64,000 bases of DNA from the NCBI GenBank assembly GCA_964036045.1, contig OZ038380.1:125222899-125286898 (forward strand), read 5' to 3'. Source of the DNA: Eutreptiella sp. 'Long Island Sound 2002'. Its lineage: Eukaryota; Euglenozoa; Euglenophyceae; Eutreptiales; Eutreptiaceae. The position numbers were made by a program, and so were the translations under genes. Every line of letters begins with the position of its first letter. The first letter of the stretch is position 1. The notes beneath the pieces were generated by a model. The model made no database searches. It saw only the letters and a program-made list of their open reading frames with translations, and had not been told where the DNA came from. Positions 12,730-23,380 of the stretch are shown in pieces.

Positions 12730-13261
12730 GCTACAAAAACATTGCTGCAGCTTCTTTATGGACGAGCTTGGTTTGGACGTCTGCCCTTTGCCAAGACCTG
12801 CAAAACTACAAGCTGTACCGTGAACTTCCGCTGTTCCCAAGACCTCCAGGTACAAGAACGTCATTGCGCTGGGTAGTGCGTGTCCTGCTAAACCAGTTTT
12901 CTGTGCAGTATGTTTTTGTCAAGGCAATGCAGCAAGTGCAGCCTGCCATTCGAACCCAAAGGTTGATGCTGCAAATTGTGTCGAGACTTCACACCCGGCT
13001 CCATCATTCAGTGCACCTCCGCTAACAACTGGAAAGGCTGGTCCATCATTGAAAGCCAGAAGAGGGAGTATCCTGAAGCTGAAATATCCGCCTGTCGTCT
13101 CCAGGTACCAGCGTTGTGACGAGCCGCTTCTCCCGCCGTTTGGAGACGAACCAGAAACTGCGCCTGTTGCTGGTGAGCTGAACATTGCTGCCACTAAGCA
13201 CACTGAAACAGCCAGTGCAGAGGACTCGGGGTTCACAAAACTAATCGAGAGGAACAAATAA
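12730..13261 (+). pseudogene. Cys-rich protein remnant, unknown
   Basis: A frame running from an ATG near 12730 to the stop at 13261, broken by one in-frame TGA (around 12820). It includes a Cys cluster CPAKPVFCAVCFCQG...C...C that could bind metal, then an acidic/Pro-rich tail. The composition looks like real protein, but I recognise no family. It lies just inside the left edge of block G on the strand opposite the candidate transposase, so it could be a second gene of that element. Confidence 0.35.
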
Positions 13262-13558
13262 CGCCGTCAATACCACTCTCCAAGATTCAGCAGCCCCAAT
13301 CAGTTCGAAGTACTGCGGTCTAGGGCAGTCAGTTCATTCAACGCAACAAAGAGTTCCGCACGCCGAAAACCAACAAAAGCACTCCCGCTTGGCCAGAGAC
13401 GGAGCACACACGCAAGTTCAACCAAATCCTGAGCGTGGAGAACCAACGCCAAAAAGTACATAAGATGCCACAAAAAAGGTACCCCATTCTGCCGTTCCCG
13501 AGCTTCACAGGGTGCCCGTGTTCGCCAATACGGTCCAGTCCGACTTGCGTCACGTGTA

Positions 13559-14230
13559 TTGGTTGAAATTCAACAGCACACATACTCGCCGCCGAAGACA
13601 ATGCTGTCGGAAGGCAGCCCTGCGTCCTCAGAAGTTTTTAGCTCCCCCTCTACGCCACGTGCAGTGTTACCGAAGACCGAGTCATACAAATCTAAAGAGC
13701 CAGCTGCTACAGAGTTGTCCTCCGCGCTCGAGAACGATGACACCAGCTCCAGTGGGTTGAGTACAGACACTGCTCTGCCGCAGCCTCAATCAGATTTCAG
13801 CAACGCAACAGAACACCCACAAGTGCTATCAGAGCGGTTCTGGTGCTCCGACAGCAGCGATGCCGAGTCAATGGGGCTCTGCTCACCACCTAGCCGCTAT
13901 GACTTCCTCCATAATCAAATACACAATACCGTCCCGAAAGATCTATACTGGTTGGACGACACCTGTCCACAGTAGATCTACTGCGCCTCCGCCAAGCTGC
14001 AAGATCAACAAACGGCCCACGCATCAGGGCCCCGTACAGGTGTGTTGTCCTTTGAGTGCTACCTTGACTACATCCGAAGCAGCCCACAGATATTGGACTC
14101 CCTGAGCATGTTCATGAGCTCAGATGCTAGTCTGGAAGCCTTCCTGGGTGTTGCACCTTCCATTCACAATGAGAATATCTTGCGTGCCTTCTTTGGTCAC
14201 CTGGCTGTTGAGCCACCCGGCTGCATCTAA
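13559..14230 (+). pseudogene. Ser/Pro-rich frame, unknown, possibly the same gene
   Basis: 13559-13975 is open for about 138 residues, Ser/Pro/Thr-rich with acidic runs (SALENDDTSSSGLSTDTA), stopping at TAG. A further frame (14042-14230) has plausible composition (SPQILDSLSMFMSSDASL). The two may be exons or a frame-shifted continuation of the Cys-rich remnant at 12.7-13.3 kb. No domain recognised. Confidence that it is a coding remnant is modest. Confidence 0.3.
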
Positions 14231-14455
14231 TGAATTTGCTAGATCTGCATTTTTGGTTGTACCGTGGTCGCTTGCTAAGCGGCCAGTTATCCTCTGAATT
14301 ATTATACGTGCATATATGTAACTGCAAACTTGCCTTCTTTTTGCAGGAGCAAGCCTAGTGTCACGACCTCGCCCCTAGCCCCTTGGATCACCCGCAGGGT
14401 CCAAGGCCCAGACGCCACACATATTCAGTCACAATGCTTAAGCAGCACACAGCTT

Positions 14456-14545
14456 TTGCACACACACACACACACAGCCCACACTCATATCCACACACCC
14501 ACACACACGCAAACACACACACAGACACGCACAACAACAGCCACC
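14456..14545. repeat. CA-type microsatellite
   Basis: Interrupted (CA)n tract: runs of ACACACACACACACA alternating with GCCCACACTC and CGCAAACACAC. Confidence 0.8.
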
Positions 14546-14549
14546 AACA

Positions 14550-15600
14550 AACAGATACACAATACACAATCCAATCAGCAGAACAGAAAGCATGTGACCT
14601 TCTTGTCAATGCCCCTACTGTAATTGAAAGAGTTATATATTGGCCTGCCAGTGTTCTTTCCTGTATCTCTTCACACGGTCCTATTACAAACACTCTGCAG
14701 TTCATCACTGTAAACAGCATTACGTGTATTGACACTGCCTGTGTCCCTCAACTTGCAACATCTCACACTTGTCACACACTGGGGCTGTCTCACACTGCGG
14801 ACACCAAGACCCACCAGTCATCGGAACCAACAAAGAATACGAGACCGCGGATCAATCTGCAAATCTACTGCTACAACCCGTGCTGATCAAGTGACCAGTT
14901 TCTTATCACTAAATGTCTACATTGTACTCTTGCAGTGGTTTTTCTTTTTGAAAACTACTGTTTGCTGGCAGCAGGGTTCGTTTTTCGCCAGAAACGTAAG
15001 CCATGCTGAGTAATTGTCACGCCCACCAGCATTGCAGAAAACAGCAATACCCTTGGTGTTGATCGGTGGAAGACCTCTGGTCTGCACTTAGTTCAGACCC
15101 AGGTTCGGGCAGTTGTATGGAACTATATAAGATTGCTGGGCCATGCGCACCCACAATAGACTTGCTGTAGCCATATGGGGGCAGGTGGATCACTAAGAGC
15201 CACAAGCAGCCATCCTGAGCGGCACCAGACCTAGATGAGGCCGCATTGGCCCCCCTTATGCTTAGCTCACGCAAACTGTATCCCGTTTTGGAGGGGGCGG
15301 ACACAAAAAATGGCAACGGAAAAAACTATTCTCTTTGGATGTTTACAACACGTACGAATCACACAGCACCAGAAAATTGGTTCTTCACGCAATTTGATGC
15401 TTCTTTAAAGATTTTGTTCACAACAATAAATTATCATCTTGATTTATTTGAAGGGTCGGTATTGCAAGTGTTGTTGTTTTTGGATTTCACAATCCAACAA
15501 GCACCTGCCTTTTCAAAAGCCTAACTTCCAGAAACTTTCATTGTGTGGGACACCAGTTGTACCAAAGTCTGTCCTTCGAAATGAATTGCTTTTTACTGTT
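14550..15600. other. No recognisable gene
   Basis: Non-repetitive spacer inside block G between the Ser-rich frame and the first palindrome. Short frames only. Confidence 0.4.
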
Positions 15601-15603
15601 CCA

Positions 15604-15627
15604 CAGTGCGCGAGGCCTCGCGCACTG
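15604..15627. repeat. Perfect 24-bp palindrome, copy 1
   Basis: Core GCGCGAGGCCTCGCGC with outer bases CAGT and ACTG, so all 12 base pairs match. No loop. It is followed by GAAGGTCGTGAAAAC, a variant of the GRTCACYRAAAC tail seen after other copies. Confidence 0.9.
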
Positions 15628-15763
15628 AAGGTCGTGAAAACAATTGTGTACAGAAGGCAACAAAAACACGACACAAAATCCTCAACATGCAAACACTGAA
15701 AAAAAAGCTCGGCAAAATGTACAAGCCCTTATGGGCATATAAATGCATTCTCCGAGCAGGCGA

Positions 15764-15783
15764 GTGCGCGAGACCCCGCGCAC
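15764..15783. repeat. Imperfect palindrome, copy 2
   Basis: GTGCGCGAGACCCCGCGCAC, a 20-bp variant with two central mismatches, followed by CGATCACTGCAAAAAG (the tail motif). Confidence 0.75.
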
Positions 15784-15826
15784 CGATCACTGCAAAAAGA
15801 GGGGAAAGATCCGGGTTCATGTTGAC

Positions 15827-16443
15827 TTACTTCTTCTTCGGTGCTGCCACCTTGGCCGACCTGGTATTCAGGCTTCTCACCACTGTGCCTCCCCCACTCG
15901 GGGAGGCAGCGGTACCACGGGATGGCTGAGATCCAGAACACGATGGCGATTCGAACTCTGCAGTTGCACTCGCAACATTCTTCGCGTTCTTCCCGGGCTG
16001 GTCCTTACCCGCATCATCCGGAGTTGCATCAAAGTGAGACGCGGGCGCCCCCTTCCGCGTCTACTGGGTCCAGATCCTCCCCTTTACTCCTCCTCGTTGC
16101 CATCCTTATCGTCTGATTTTTCCACTTTGTCCAGGTTCCTGTGCTTGTTCTTTTGCCTGCTTCTTGCTACTTGAGGAGGTTCCCTTTACTGCAGCCGTAC
16201 CCCGAGTCGCTACAAATTGGGCAGTCTTCTTCAGCTTGAGCAGGGTAGGTGCAGCCACTCTTCTTGAGTATCCGGAGTTACAGCTGTCGCTCCCTGCTCA
16301 ACCTGATCGTCTTCCAACATGTACCGCATGATAATGGCATGCTGCAGACCACCTCCAACGGCATTGCTAAGGTCCTTTTGCTCGAGCCCTGACACAGCCA
16401 GAAACCCCACGTTAGTCATCCTCCTTGACCCTGGTTGACTCAT
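15827..16443 (-). pseudogene. Small basic-tailed protein in block G, unknown
   Basis: Reads on the minus strand from an ATG at 16443 (MSQPGSRRMTNVGF...) for 70 residues to a stop at 16231. A second stretch of low-complexity Ala/Ser/Pro/Gly sequence in another frame ends at a TAA at 15827-15829 with the basic tail KVAAPKKK, which looks like a nuclear-localisation signal. Two frame changes (about 16240 and 16110) would be needed to join them. It lies immediately downstream of the candidate transposase gene on the same strand. It may be that gene's C-terminal tail or a separate accessory protein. Confidence 0.3.
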
Positions 16444-16603
16444 GGTGCCATAAAATACCTAAGGAGGGCAGATGGCATGACACGAGACACGTTCATTTGG
16501 GCTCTGAATTCGGTCAAAACGCCATTTCGCCACTGGTCTTCGCAAATCTGTCACATGACAGTATTAGCTGCGACCATTTTCATGTGACTTAGCGACCTAC
16601 TCA

Positions 16604-16623
16604 GTGCGTGAGGTCTCGCGCAA
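16604..16623. repeat. Imperfect palindrome, copy 3
   Basis: GTGCGTGAGGTCTCGCGCAA, a diverged copy of the GCGCGAGGCCTCGCGC palindrome. Confidence 0.6.
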
Positions 16624-16660
16624 TCACACCGCACTACAGACCTGACTCTCGTGTACTTTA

Positions 16661-16680
16661 GTGCGCGACGCCTCCCGCAC
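16661..16680. repeat. Imperfect palindrome, copy 4
   Basis: GTGCGCGACGCCTCCCGCAC, a diverged copy. It lies 57 bp after copy 3 and just downstream of the 3' end of the G gene. Confidence 0.6.
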
Positions 16681-16830
16681 TGCGGGTATCAGCTACCGCA
16701 GCCCTTGGCGCACGTTGCTAGTTGCTGATTCCTGTATGTTCGCATACATATTAGTTATGCTCCCCACAACAGCATCCAGTTTCCGTTTCAGTTGGTATTT
16801 TGCACTGTGTGTCCCCGCGTTACCCCCGGG

Positions 16831-17083
16831 TCACTGGGGGGGGCACCGTTTCAGTTGGTTTGTTGGGTTTTTCTTTTGGTCAATGAGGGCATCCAGCATG
16901 CTGCAACCAGGTAGCGGGTAGTGGTGGTAACCGAGGGGTTGTGTTGGTGAGGGTGGAAGTCTCGCTAACCTCCTCGACCATAAAGTTGCAACCGTGCTGA
17001 CGCAGTCGGGCTCCCATTCCACGTAGGACATGCAAATGCGCCATACTGCCAAAAATCTTGTTATTCGTTGTCCCATCCTGTGT
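16831..17083 (-). pseudogene. G gene, C-terminal part (beyond T)
   Basis: Continues the minus-strand G gene after transposon T. Excising T plus one TGTGT copy joins the codons ...NLVH (31957 upward) to RMGQRITRFLAVWRI in one uninterrupted frame. The frame runs on through YVEWEPDCVSTVATLW to a stop at 16831. The YVEWxPDxV segment fits the C-terminal region of an uncharacterised, multi-copy protein family that I recall from charophyte genomes (YVKWSP-like). Its function is unknown. The join is direct evidence that T inserted into a coding sequence. Confidence 0.65.
17079..17083. repeat. Target-site duplication of T, left copy
   Basis: TGTGT, matched by TGTGT at 31956-31960. Confidence 0.85.
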
Positions 17084-17112
17084 CTTAGGCGGCTCAAGTT
17101 GCATGGTCAAAA
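17084..17112 (+). repeat. Terminal inverted repeat of T, left
   Basis: Starts CTTAGGCGGCTCAAGTTGC. All 29 positions are complementary to the right end. Confidence 0.9.
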
Positions 17113-17430
17113 TGCACCCAAAACTACCTCTGCACGGCACTGCGAAAAAATAGTCCTTTTGGTGGGGACGTAAAACGCAAGAACCAAAAATCCCGTGAAA
17201 AGCAATTAACTGGTTCATTTTCCTTTATTTTCAACAAAACCGACTGCCCGGGAAAATGATTTATTTCCACCAAAATGAACTTCTTTTTTGGGAAAACCAC
17301 AACTTTTTGTTTCCTCTACCATTTATGCTTTGCAATAAAAACACCCGTGAGCTTTCAATCTTTTGGAAAACCAGTTTTGAAAAACCATGTTGCACGCAGC
17401 ACCACAAGAAGCATTTTTTGGTACCACTTC

Positions 17431-17452
17431 TTTGCGCGAGGCCTCGCGCAAA
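17431..17452. repeat. Perfect 22-bp palindrome, copy 5 (in T)
   Basis: Core GCGCGAGGCCTCGCGC extended by TTT on the left and AAA on the right, perfectly paired. Confidence 0.9.
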
Positions 17453-17966
17453 CAAGAACACAACAGCGCAATAAAATGCATCACAGAGAAAAATGTGCCG
17501 CACAGCAACACAGCCAACGCTGTTGCGTTCAGGCTTTTGTCGTTCTTGTCAGCATTTGTGGTAAACTGTTTGTTGTACCAGTTGTCCATCCACAACACAA
17601 CCCACTGTTGGTAAATTTTGTCCCATGTAGTCTGTAACCTGACTGCGGCCTTCTCCTTCAGCGAAGGTGCGCTGTATCGCGCCAGACCTGACCTTGCTAA
17701 AATGCGACGCTGCGCCCTACTTCCCTCTACCGCAACAACTGACTTTGGTTTTCCCTGGTATGGAACTGCGCGGTGGCGCATCAGCAAAAAGAGGCGCCAG
17801 GCCTCCTCTATCAAAACACCAACCCATCTCTTCCCTTCTGCCGCAATCGCCTTTTCAACGCTGCAACCTGTCCGTTCATTTTTGCGCAGACGCATAAAAA
17901 ACAAAGAACAACAATCGCGCGCCCTCGTCCCCCTGTTTGCTGCGGCCACTGTCTTCTCAAGGTCCA

Positions 17967-17970
17967 CCTC
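17967..17970. repeat. Target-site duplication of element B, left copy
   Basis: CCTC here and at 31049-31052. It is four bases; elements C and D have five. Confidence 0.8.
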
Positions 17971-18314
17971 TGAAACCAGACCGGGTGGTCAGGAGCAGAG
18001 GTCGCAGTGGCATGGGCAGCAACATTGCTTGGCACCGAAGACATAACGATAGTGTTGACTGAATAGTATCCTGCAAACAGATATGGTACACATAGCCAAT
18101 GACATACCTGATATGCACATATGAGAAATCCACCCTATCATTCACTAATTGATATAACTACTAAACATCCAAGATTGCCTTATCTATCCCACATCCTATG
18201 TTCCTAACAAGGAAATGGAATATGATATACCCTATCCCACATATATCCCATATATAGGGCCAAATAATGCTCCCTTAGGGGTAAAATGCCAGGGTAGGGT
18301 TGTGACCTGCTTCA
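17971..18314 (-). repeat. Element B 3' LTR
   Basis: 344 bp, plus-strand ends TGAAAC...CTTCA. Nearly identical to 30705-31048. Confidence 0.95.
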
Positions 18315-18325
18315 CCCCCCCACTT
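18315..18325 (-). other. Element B polypurine tract
   Basis: On the minus strand AAGTGGGGGGG lies directly before the 3' LTR's TGAAGC. This is the plus-strand DNA primer site expected at that position. Confidence 0.8.
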
Positions 18326-21300
18326 AAAACGACTGCCACGGGCAGGAAGTACATGCCCAAGAGGAACGTAGCAGTCACAAACAGCAGCAAATCACAGGTT
18401 AGCAGATTTCCTCCCACAGAGTCGAACCTACGCAGACAATCTCGGAGCCGGCCGCACGGCCGCTGCAGTAGCTCCGATCGGTGGGGACAGAACCACCGCC
18501 GATATACAGAAATTGACGAACGGGATCCCGCAGGTCCCGCAATAAGTAGTAGGCGAAATTGCGAGCTGTTGCGCGTAGGATCTGGTCCCTGCGTGTCGCA
18601 TGAGGCATGTGGGGTCCAGCAGGTAAGGGCAGGTAGTTTCCCAAAGAATCAAAACTAAAGGCAAAGTGAAATCACACTTTTAAAAAAAACTGAAGGTAAT
18701 GGTACATGCAAAGCGGTGCGACGCGAAAGTGCAAAAATTTCACTTTTTGAAAAAACTGCCAGGACAATTGACGGGAGTGTCAAACAGCAACGTAGGACTG
18801 TGCCTGCACAAGGGAGCACGAGGGATAAAAGAGATAGAGGCCAGGGAAACATTCACAAGGGACACAACAAAACTTGATGACCTTCGGCCAGGGGACTGTT
18901 ACCACGGGGGGCTAACGGTCCTGTCTCGCAGTGCAACGCGGGGCAACCGTGGTAACAGTCCTTACAACCACCACAGCCCTTTTTTCACACTTTGGAACAG
19001 TGAACACCGTGATCTTGCCATATTGTTGCCTTGCGATGCATCACAGTCTTGTGCCTGCCTCTGTCTTGTGCATGCTTAGGCCCACTAATAAACACGGCCA
19101 CGATGGCCCCACAGTGCGCGCGGTAGCTCACTAAGTAGAGGAAAGAGGTCACGATGGCCTCAGGGTAAATGATCGACGATCATTTAGGCACAAACCAAAA
19201 CACGGGTACGATGCCCACACCTTGCACCCACGTGCTTTAGATCGTTTATGAGGGCTTGATGTGCTTGATGTTCTTGATGTGCTTGCCCGTAACTCTTGTA
19301 GTAATGAGTGAGCTCTTGCTTGTAAGATGTAAACTTGCTTCATTGCTTGCTTGTAAAAGACTGAGACAAGGCCTAGCCAAAGGCCCACTTGTCAAACAGA
19401 CCAGACACCAAAGAAAGATGATCCTGTGGAACGGACCAGGATGAATGAACCAGTCACGGTTGTGACTGTACGATACGGGCACGGCTCAGCGAAGGGTCGT
19501 GTCCGTGTGGATGTCTAACTTAGCATGTGTGTCACACGTGATGCACCACATAGAGGGTAATGAGGAGGTACGGAGATGGGATGAGGGTGTGAGTAGACAC
19601 AATTAAATAGACAAACCTCATAACCATGTAATAATAACCTGACCTCACTGCTAACCCCTCACCTAGGAGCCATACTACGTATATATATCATATATACACA
19701 TAATAGAGGGATGCACACCGACAAACACAAGACACACTTGTGCGCGCAAACCCATTGGGAGGGCCCGGGGGCACACACTCGCCCGGAGGGCATCACAGAG
19801 TGTGGATCTCGCGGTGGCGGCCTTGGGGCACGTGATGGGGGCACTTCAAACATACGGCACGTGGAAGAGCTTCCACAAACTACTCACGTACACACAACAA
19901 ACAGTAAGCATATCCACAATAGAACACGTGTAGAGATACGCCACCTTGTTGCTTTGTGTTCGTGTGTGTCTTGGGGGCGCGCGTATAAACACTTAGGTTA
20001 GCTTGCGTGTTACCTTTGTCGGTTGGTGTGCCACCGGCGGGCCGTAGCGCAGGGGGTCACCTCCAGGTTGCAAATTGGGGAGGTCGCCCGTACGGTCCCG
20101 CTGGTGTATCAGCCCACCCTGCTCCCTGGGGGCACGATGACACGCCCCGAAGGAGTTTTACTCCCCCAACCCCTCTACACCGTGTATGACGGTTCATGTT
20201 TACACCTCCGTGTGTAAACTTGGGCCGGTGTACACGGCTACAAAACCCCAAAGGTAGGTGTCAACCTAGGTCTTGCTTGTTCGGGGGGCGGGTGATAACC
20301 AACGTAATAGGCAACCATATAATCCCGTAACTAAATTAATGGCATGCGCACACACACGCTACCATTGGCCACGGGCACTCCCGGTTTTGGTGTGTCTCGG
20401 ACAGAGAGACTCGTGTGTGTTGTGGAAATCCAAGTCCACGCACGGGTCTCTATAAAGAAAAATGCCACGCCCATATCCCAGCCCGTTTGGTTGGGTGTTG
20501 GGATAGAAGACCCCTCGGGTGTTGTGGAAATCCAAGTCCACTCGTGGGGAACTCTAGAGAAAACATTAATATACATACTCTCTCATAAACATATGCATGT
20601 GCACACTCGCCCTTTTCATCATATTGTTTGTTCCCTCTCGTTGCAGGCAGGAATTCCCCCGCGAAATTCATCAAGGACATGAAGAGCACACCCAGCCAGC
20701 ATGCGGCCCCATGCAATGGCAATGGAGGGTACCCACTCCCAACCCGGGCACGCATAGCGACCAGGGACAAATACCCAGGCGGCAGAGACGGCCCAAATCC
20801 GCAACGCCACTCTTTGCCTTTGAAGACCCCACCCACTCATAGAGTGACGGGGCAAAGGCACCCATTGCAATTCATATTAGAATACTTGTATTGTAGAGGA
20901 CGACCCCTCCCTCTAGGCTTAAGTCCTCGCCGTATGTAGTGGCAATTTTGCACGCCACGAAATTTTTTCCACGTAATTTGAGCCACACGAGTACTTCTTA
21001 CCTTGTATACCTACCCTCGTGTGGACAAGGGCAAATCGGTGGAAAACCATCACGCCCAACACAAAAAGGGAAAATGGGTTGTACCCGCCAACCCAACGAA
21101 GTTTTCAAGCCTTCGCCATTTTGAGCAAATGATTTAGCTCGTTGGCTTGGGTCACGGGTCAGGGACGGTCGTGGGGCTGTGGTTTCGGTACGGGGCGGCA
21201 CTCCGAAACCTTGCAAACACCACCATGCGCACAACCCGGTAGAGTCTTCGGGAAGTGCTCGCCACGTTGTTAGCACCCTTGACGGGGGGCGTCATCGTGG

Positions 21301-21649
21301 GCAGGACGTGTGGCAGTAGTCCTGGTGGTGGTAGGAGTGCTCCAGTAAGACCCAAGGATAGGGGTTTGAATTGCAGTAAGAACCCCGAAAGAACACGTCC
21401 CACTTCCGCCCCAGGCTATATGCCACGCCACCCCACCCGAAGGACTCTCAAGCCTTTAGCGGTGAGAGAGGTAGACGGTGGGGTAAACCTGCGGTACCCA
21501 GCGCCCTGCTCCGCTGGGGATTTTTGTAACCGAGGTGCGCGCAGTGCATGCACATCTTCTTTCCTGTCTCCCACCGCTTCTGGCTCTCTCCTCCCTTCCC
21601 CAAACAATAATATATCCATATTGGTTAGGGTTTTCTTTTCGTGGCACGC
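18326..21649. other. Element B long 3' non-coding region
   Basis: No convincing frame on either strand. It contains a 15-bp perfect inverted repeat (18893-18907 with 18947-18961, 39-base loop), a 7-bp-stem hairpin near 19168-19184, and a 23-bp direct repeat starting GTGTTGTGGAAATCCAAGTC at 20417 and 20519. Segments near 19110 and 20040 look faintly like tRNA A-boxes but do not fold as tRNAs. Length is unusual for a Ty3 3' region, so hidden insertions are possible. Confidence 0.5.
18893..18961. repeat. 15-bp inverted repeat, 39-base loop
   Basis: GGACTGTTACCACGG at 18893-18907 and its exact complement at 18947-18961. It can form a strong hairpin in either strand. It is inside the non-coding 3' part of element B. 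Confidence 0.85.
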
Positions 21650-23380
21650 TCATGAGAGCTGTCCACCAGGGTGGGCAAGGATGTCAACGGTTTGGGTGAG
21701 ATTCTGTTTCTGCAAGTAATCTCTCCAAACTTTGTTGTAGGATGGTAAGAAGGTTTCAACGGGTTCCTCGGTATCCCAATCTTTGGTATAACCCTCCCAC
21801 CGCACCTTGAAGAGAAGTCTCTCGCGGTAAGTACGGTGACTTAATATCTTCTTGACATTATAGGTGTCCTCCTCAAACTGGGAGGGGACTCTAGCAACCT
21901 CCTCCGTGAAATTTAAAGGCACGGGGGAGCGAGGAGAGTTGACCGTTTTCATTAAACAATCAACGTGGACGTCAACTAACCTCCGTTGGTCCACTTGAAT
22001 AACATAGAGGTCGTGCGCCTTCTTGGCCACAACCTCATAGGGCCCATTCCAATAGGGACAAGTCTTATCGCCAAGATTTTTGCGTTGGCGACGGACCCAT
22101 ACGCGGTCCCCTTTTGAGAAATTGGGGGACATCCTCCTACTCTTATTATACTTATGAGCCATTGTCTCTTGCACTTGAATCATAGCCCTCCGTGCAAGAG
22201 CAATAAGCTCCTCACGCCGTTGGAAGTAGTGAGCGGCGTCTTGGGCCACCCCCTTAGGCTCAGCAAGAGCAGGCCCCTTAGTACGGTTGTGTTTACCAAA
22301 CACAATCTCGTTAGGTGTATAAAGTGAAGGACCTGTAGTCTCATGCCACGCTCGTACAACGGCGGGCAAAACCTCTACCCAATTAAAGCCTTTCCTCAAG
22401 GTAAGGGCTTTAGCAACGGCACGCCTTAGCTGCTTGCCAGTATTTTCGGCCTTGCCATTACCTTGGTGCCTACCCGCGAGACACATAGGCGAGCGGGCAC
22501 CAATCTTAGAACAAAGGGTTTGGAAATATTGGCTCACAAACTGTGGCGCACGGTCGGAGCATATTTCACGAGGGGCTCTGAACCTATCCACCCAGCGCTC
22601 CATTACCAGATGGGCCGCTCTTCTCCCCGTTAGCCCTTCATCCTTGTCTTCATGACGGGGTTTAGGAATAGGGATCGCGATGAGGTAGCCGAAAAGCCGG
22701 CATACACACAGGAGCATTCGGTCATACACCTCTCCATCGTGGGAGGTGGAAGGGTAGTGAAACACATCAAGCGCTATGGAGTCCATGGGCTCCATAGGTA
22801 TAGGCATTGGGGTCATGTACCCTTGCTTGCGCTTGGTGTCATGCGTGTGAATGGCACATGAGGGACACGTTTGACATTGCAGTTCCACTGCTTTGTACAA
22901 CCCCTCACCTTCCACGCCATGGTTAATTTCCTTCCAGTGTTTTTCCACACTGGAGGTAGTTAAGTGAAATGCATCATGGTATTCGGCTACCAAATGATGC
23001 ACTAGCGGCGTAGGAACACACCACCGTCCATTACGGACGAGCTTGTTATCCACCAACCTCACTCCATCTTGGAAGCTCCCATTCAAGGCATCTTGCCACA
23101 TTTGTTTGTAGCGTTGACAATTTGGGTAGTGTTTAGCCCAATTGATCTGAAAAACATTGGGAGCATCCTCCCCATGTCTAGGAGTTGCTTTCTTGTGGGA
23201 CTTCCAAGTTTTTCTTATCTTGACAATTCCCTCCAGTCTCCGAAGCTTTCTCTTTTGCTTCGTCCCCCCCCCCCACTGGAGGCGAAGCCAGAGGGGGTGG
23301 ATCACACGCGGGTGCCCCTTGAGCCCGAGGCGCCGCTTTAGACCTAGTAACAACGGGCGCCACAACCGCCCTAAATACAA
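21650..23380 (-). pseudogene. Element B integrase with chromodomain
   Basis: Open frame of about 576 codons; the first about 60 residues are probably out of frame. Zinc-binding N-terminus: H...H in EYHDAFHLTTSS, then CQTCPSC. Catalytic D-D-E: IALDVF, CSDRAPQF and GNGKAENTG. C-terminal region has the GPYEVV/GDRVW elements. The chromodomain (YNVKKILSHRTYRERLLFKV, then RWEGYTKDWDTEEP) should direct insertion toward modified histones. The RNase H frame and this frame overlap at 23178-23380, with a run of Cs at 23264-23275 on the plus strand, a likely place for the frameshift. The enzyme itself looks complete. Confidence 0.85.

Larger units (their letters stand above)
17323..17970 (-). pseudogene. 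T-encoded fragment of the G protein family (main part)
   Basis: Minus-strand frame of about 214 residues that continues upstream across element B. With B removed it opens at an ATG at 31065-31067 (MPLREEVDLEK...). It aligns with the N-terminal part of the G gene at 32.9-33.5 kb: KRWVGVLIEEAWRLFLLMR matches KRWVRIL-QEVWNLYLLMR, and VVLWMDNWY...SLNATALAVL matches CVLWIEKWS...DCTAIAVL. Similarity ends after LAVL, at about 17500. The remaining frame includes a palindrome and is probably not real protein. Within the shared part T's copy has no stop, whereas the larger G copy has one. Confidence 0.6.

Noticed and set aside
19107-19190. tRNA-like stretch with GGTAGCTCA...AGAGG and a GAGGT/GCCTC stem
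   Set aside because: No T33 in the putative anticodon loop, no B-box, and the acceptor stem does not close. At most a decayed tRNA-derived SINE head.
20038-20120. A-box-like GTAGCGCAGGGGGT with a CACCTCC/GGAGGT stem
   Set aside because: No matching B-box and no cloverleaf. The region is GC-rich and such matches are expected by chance.
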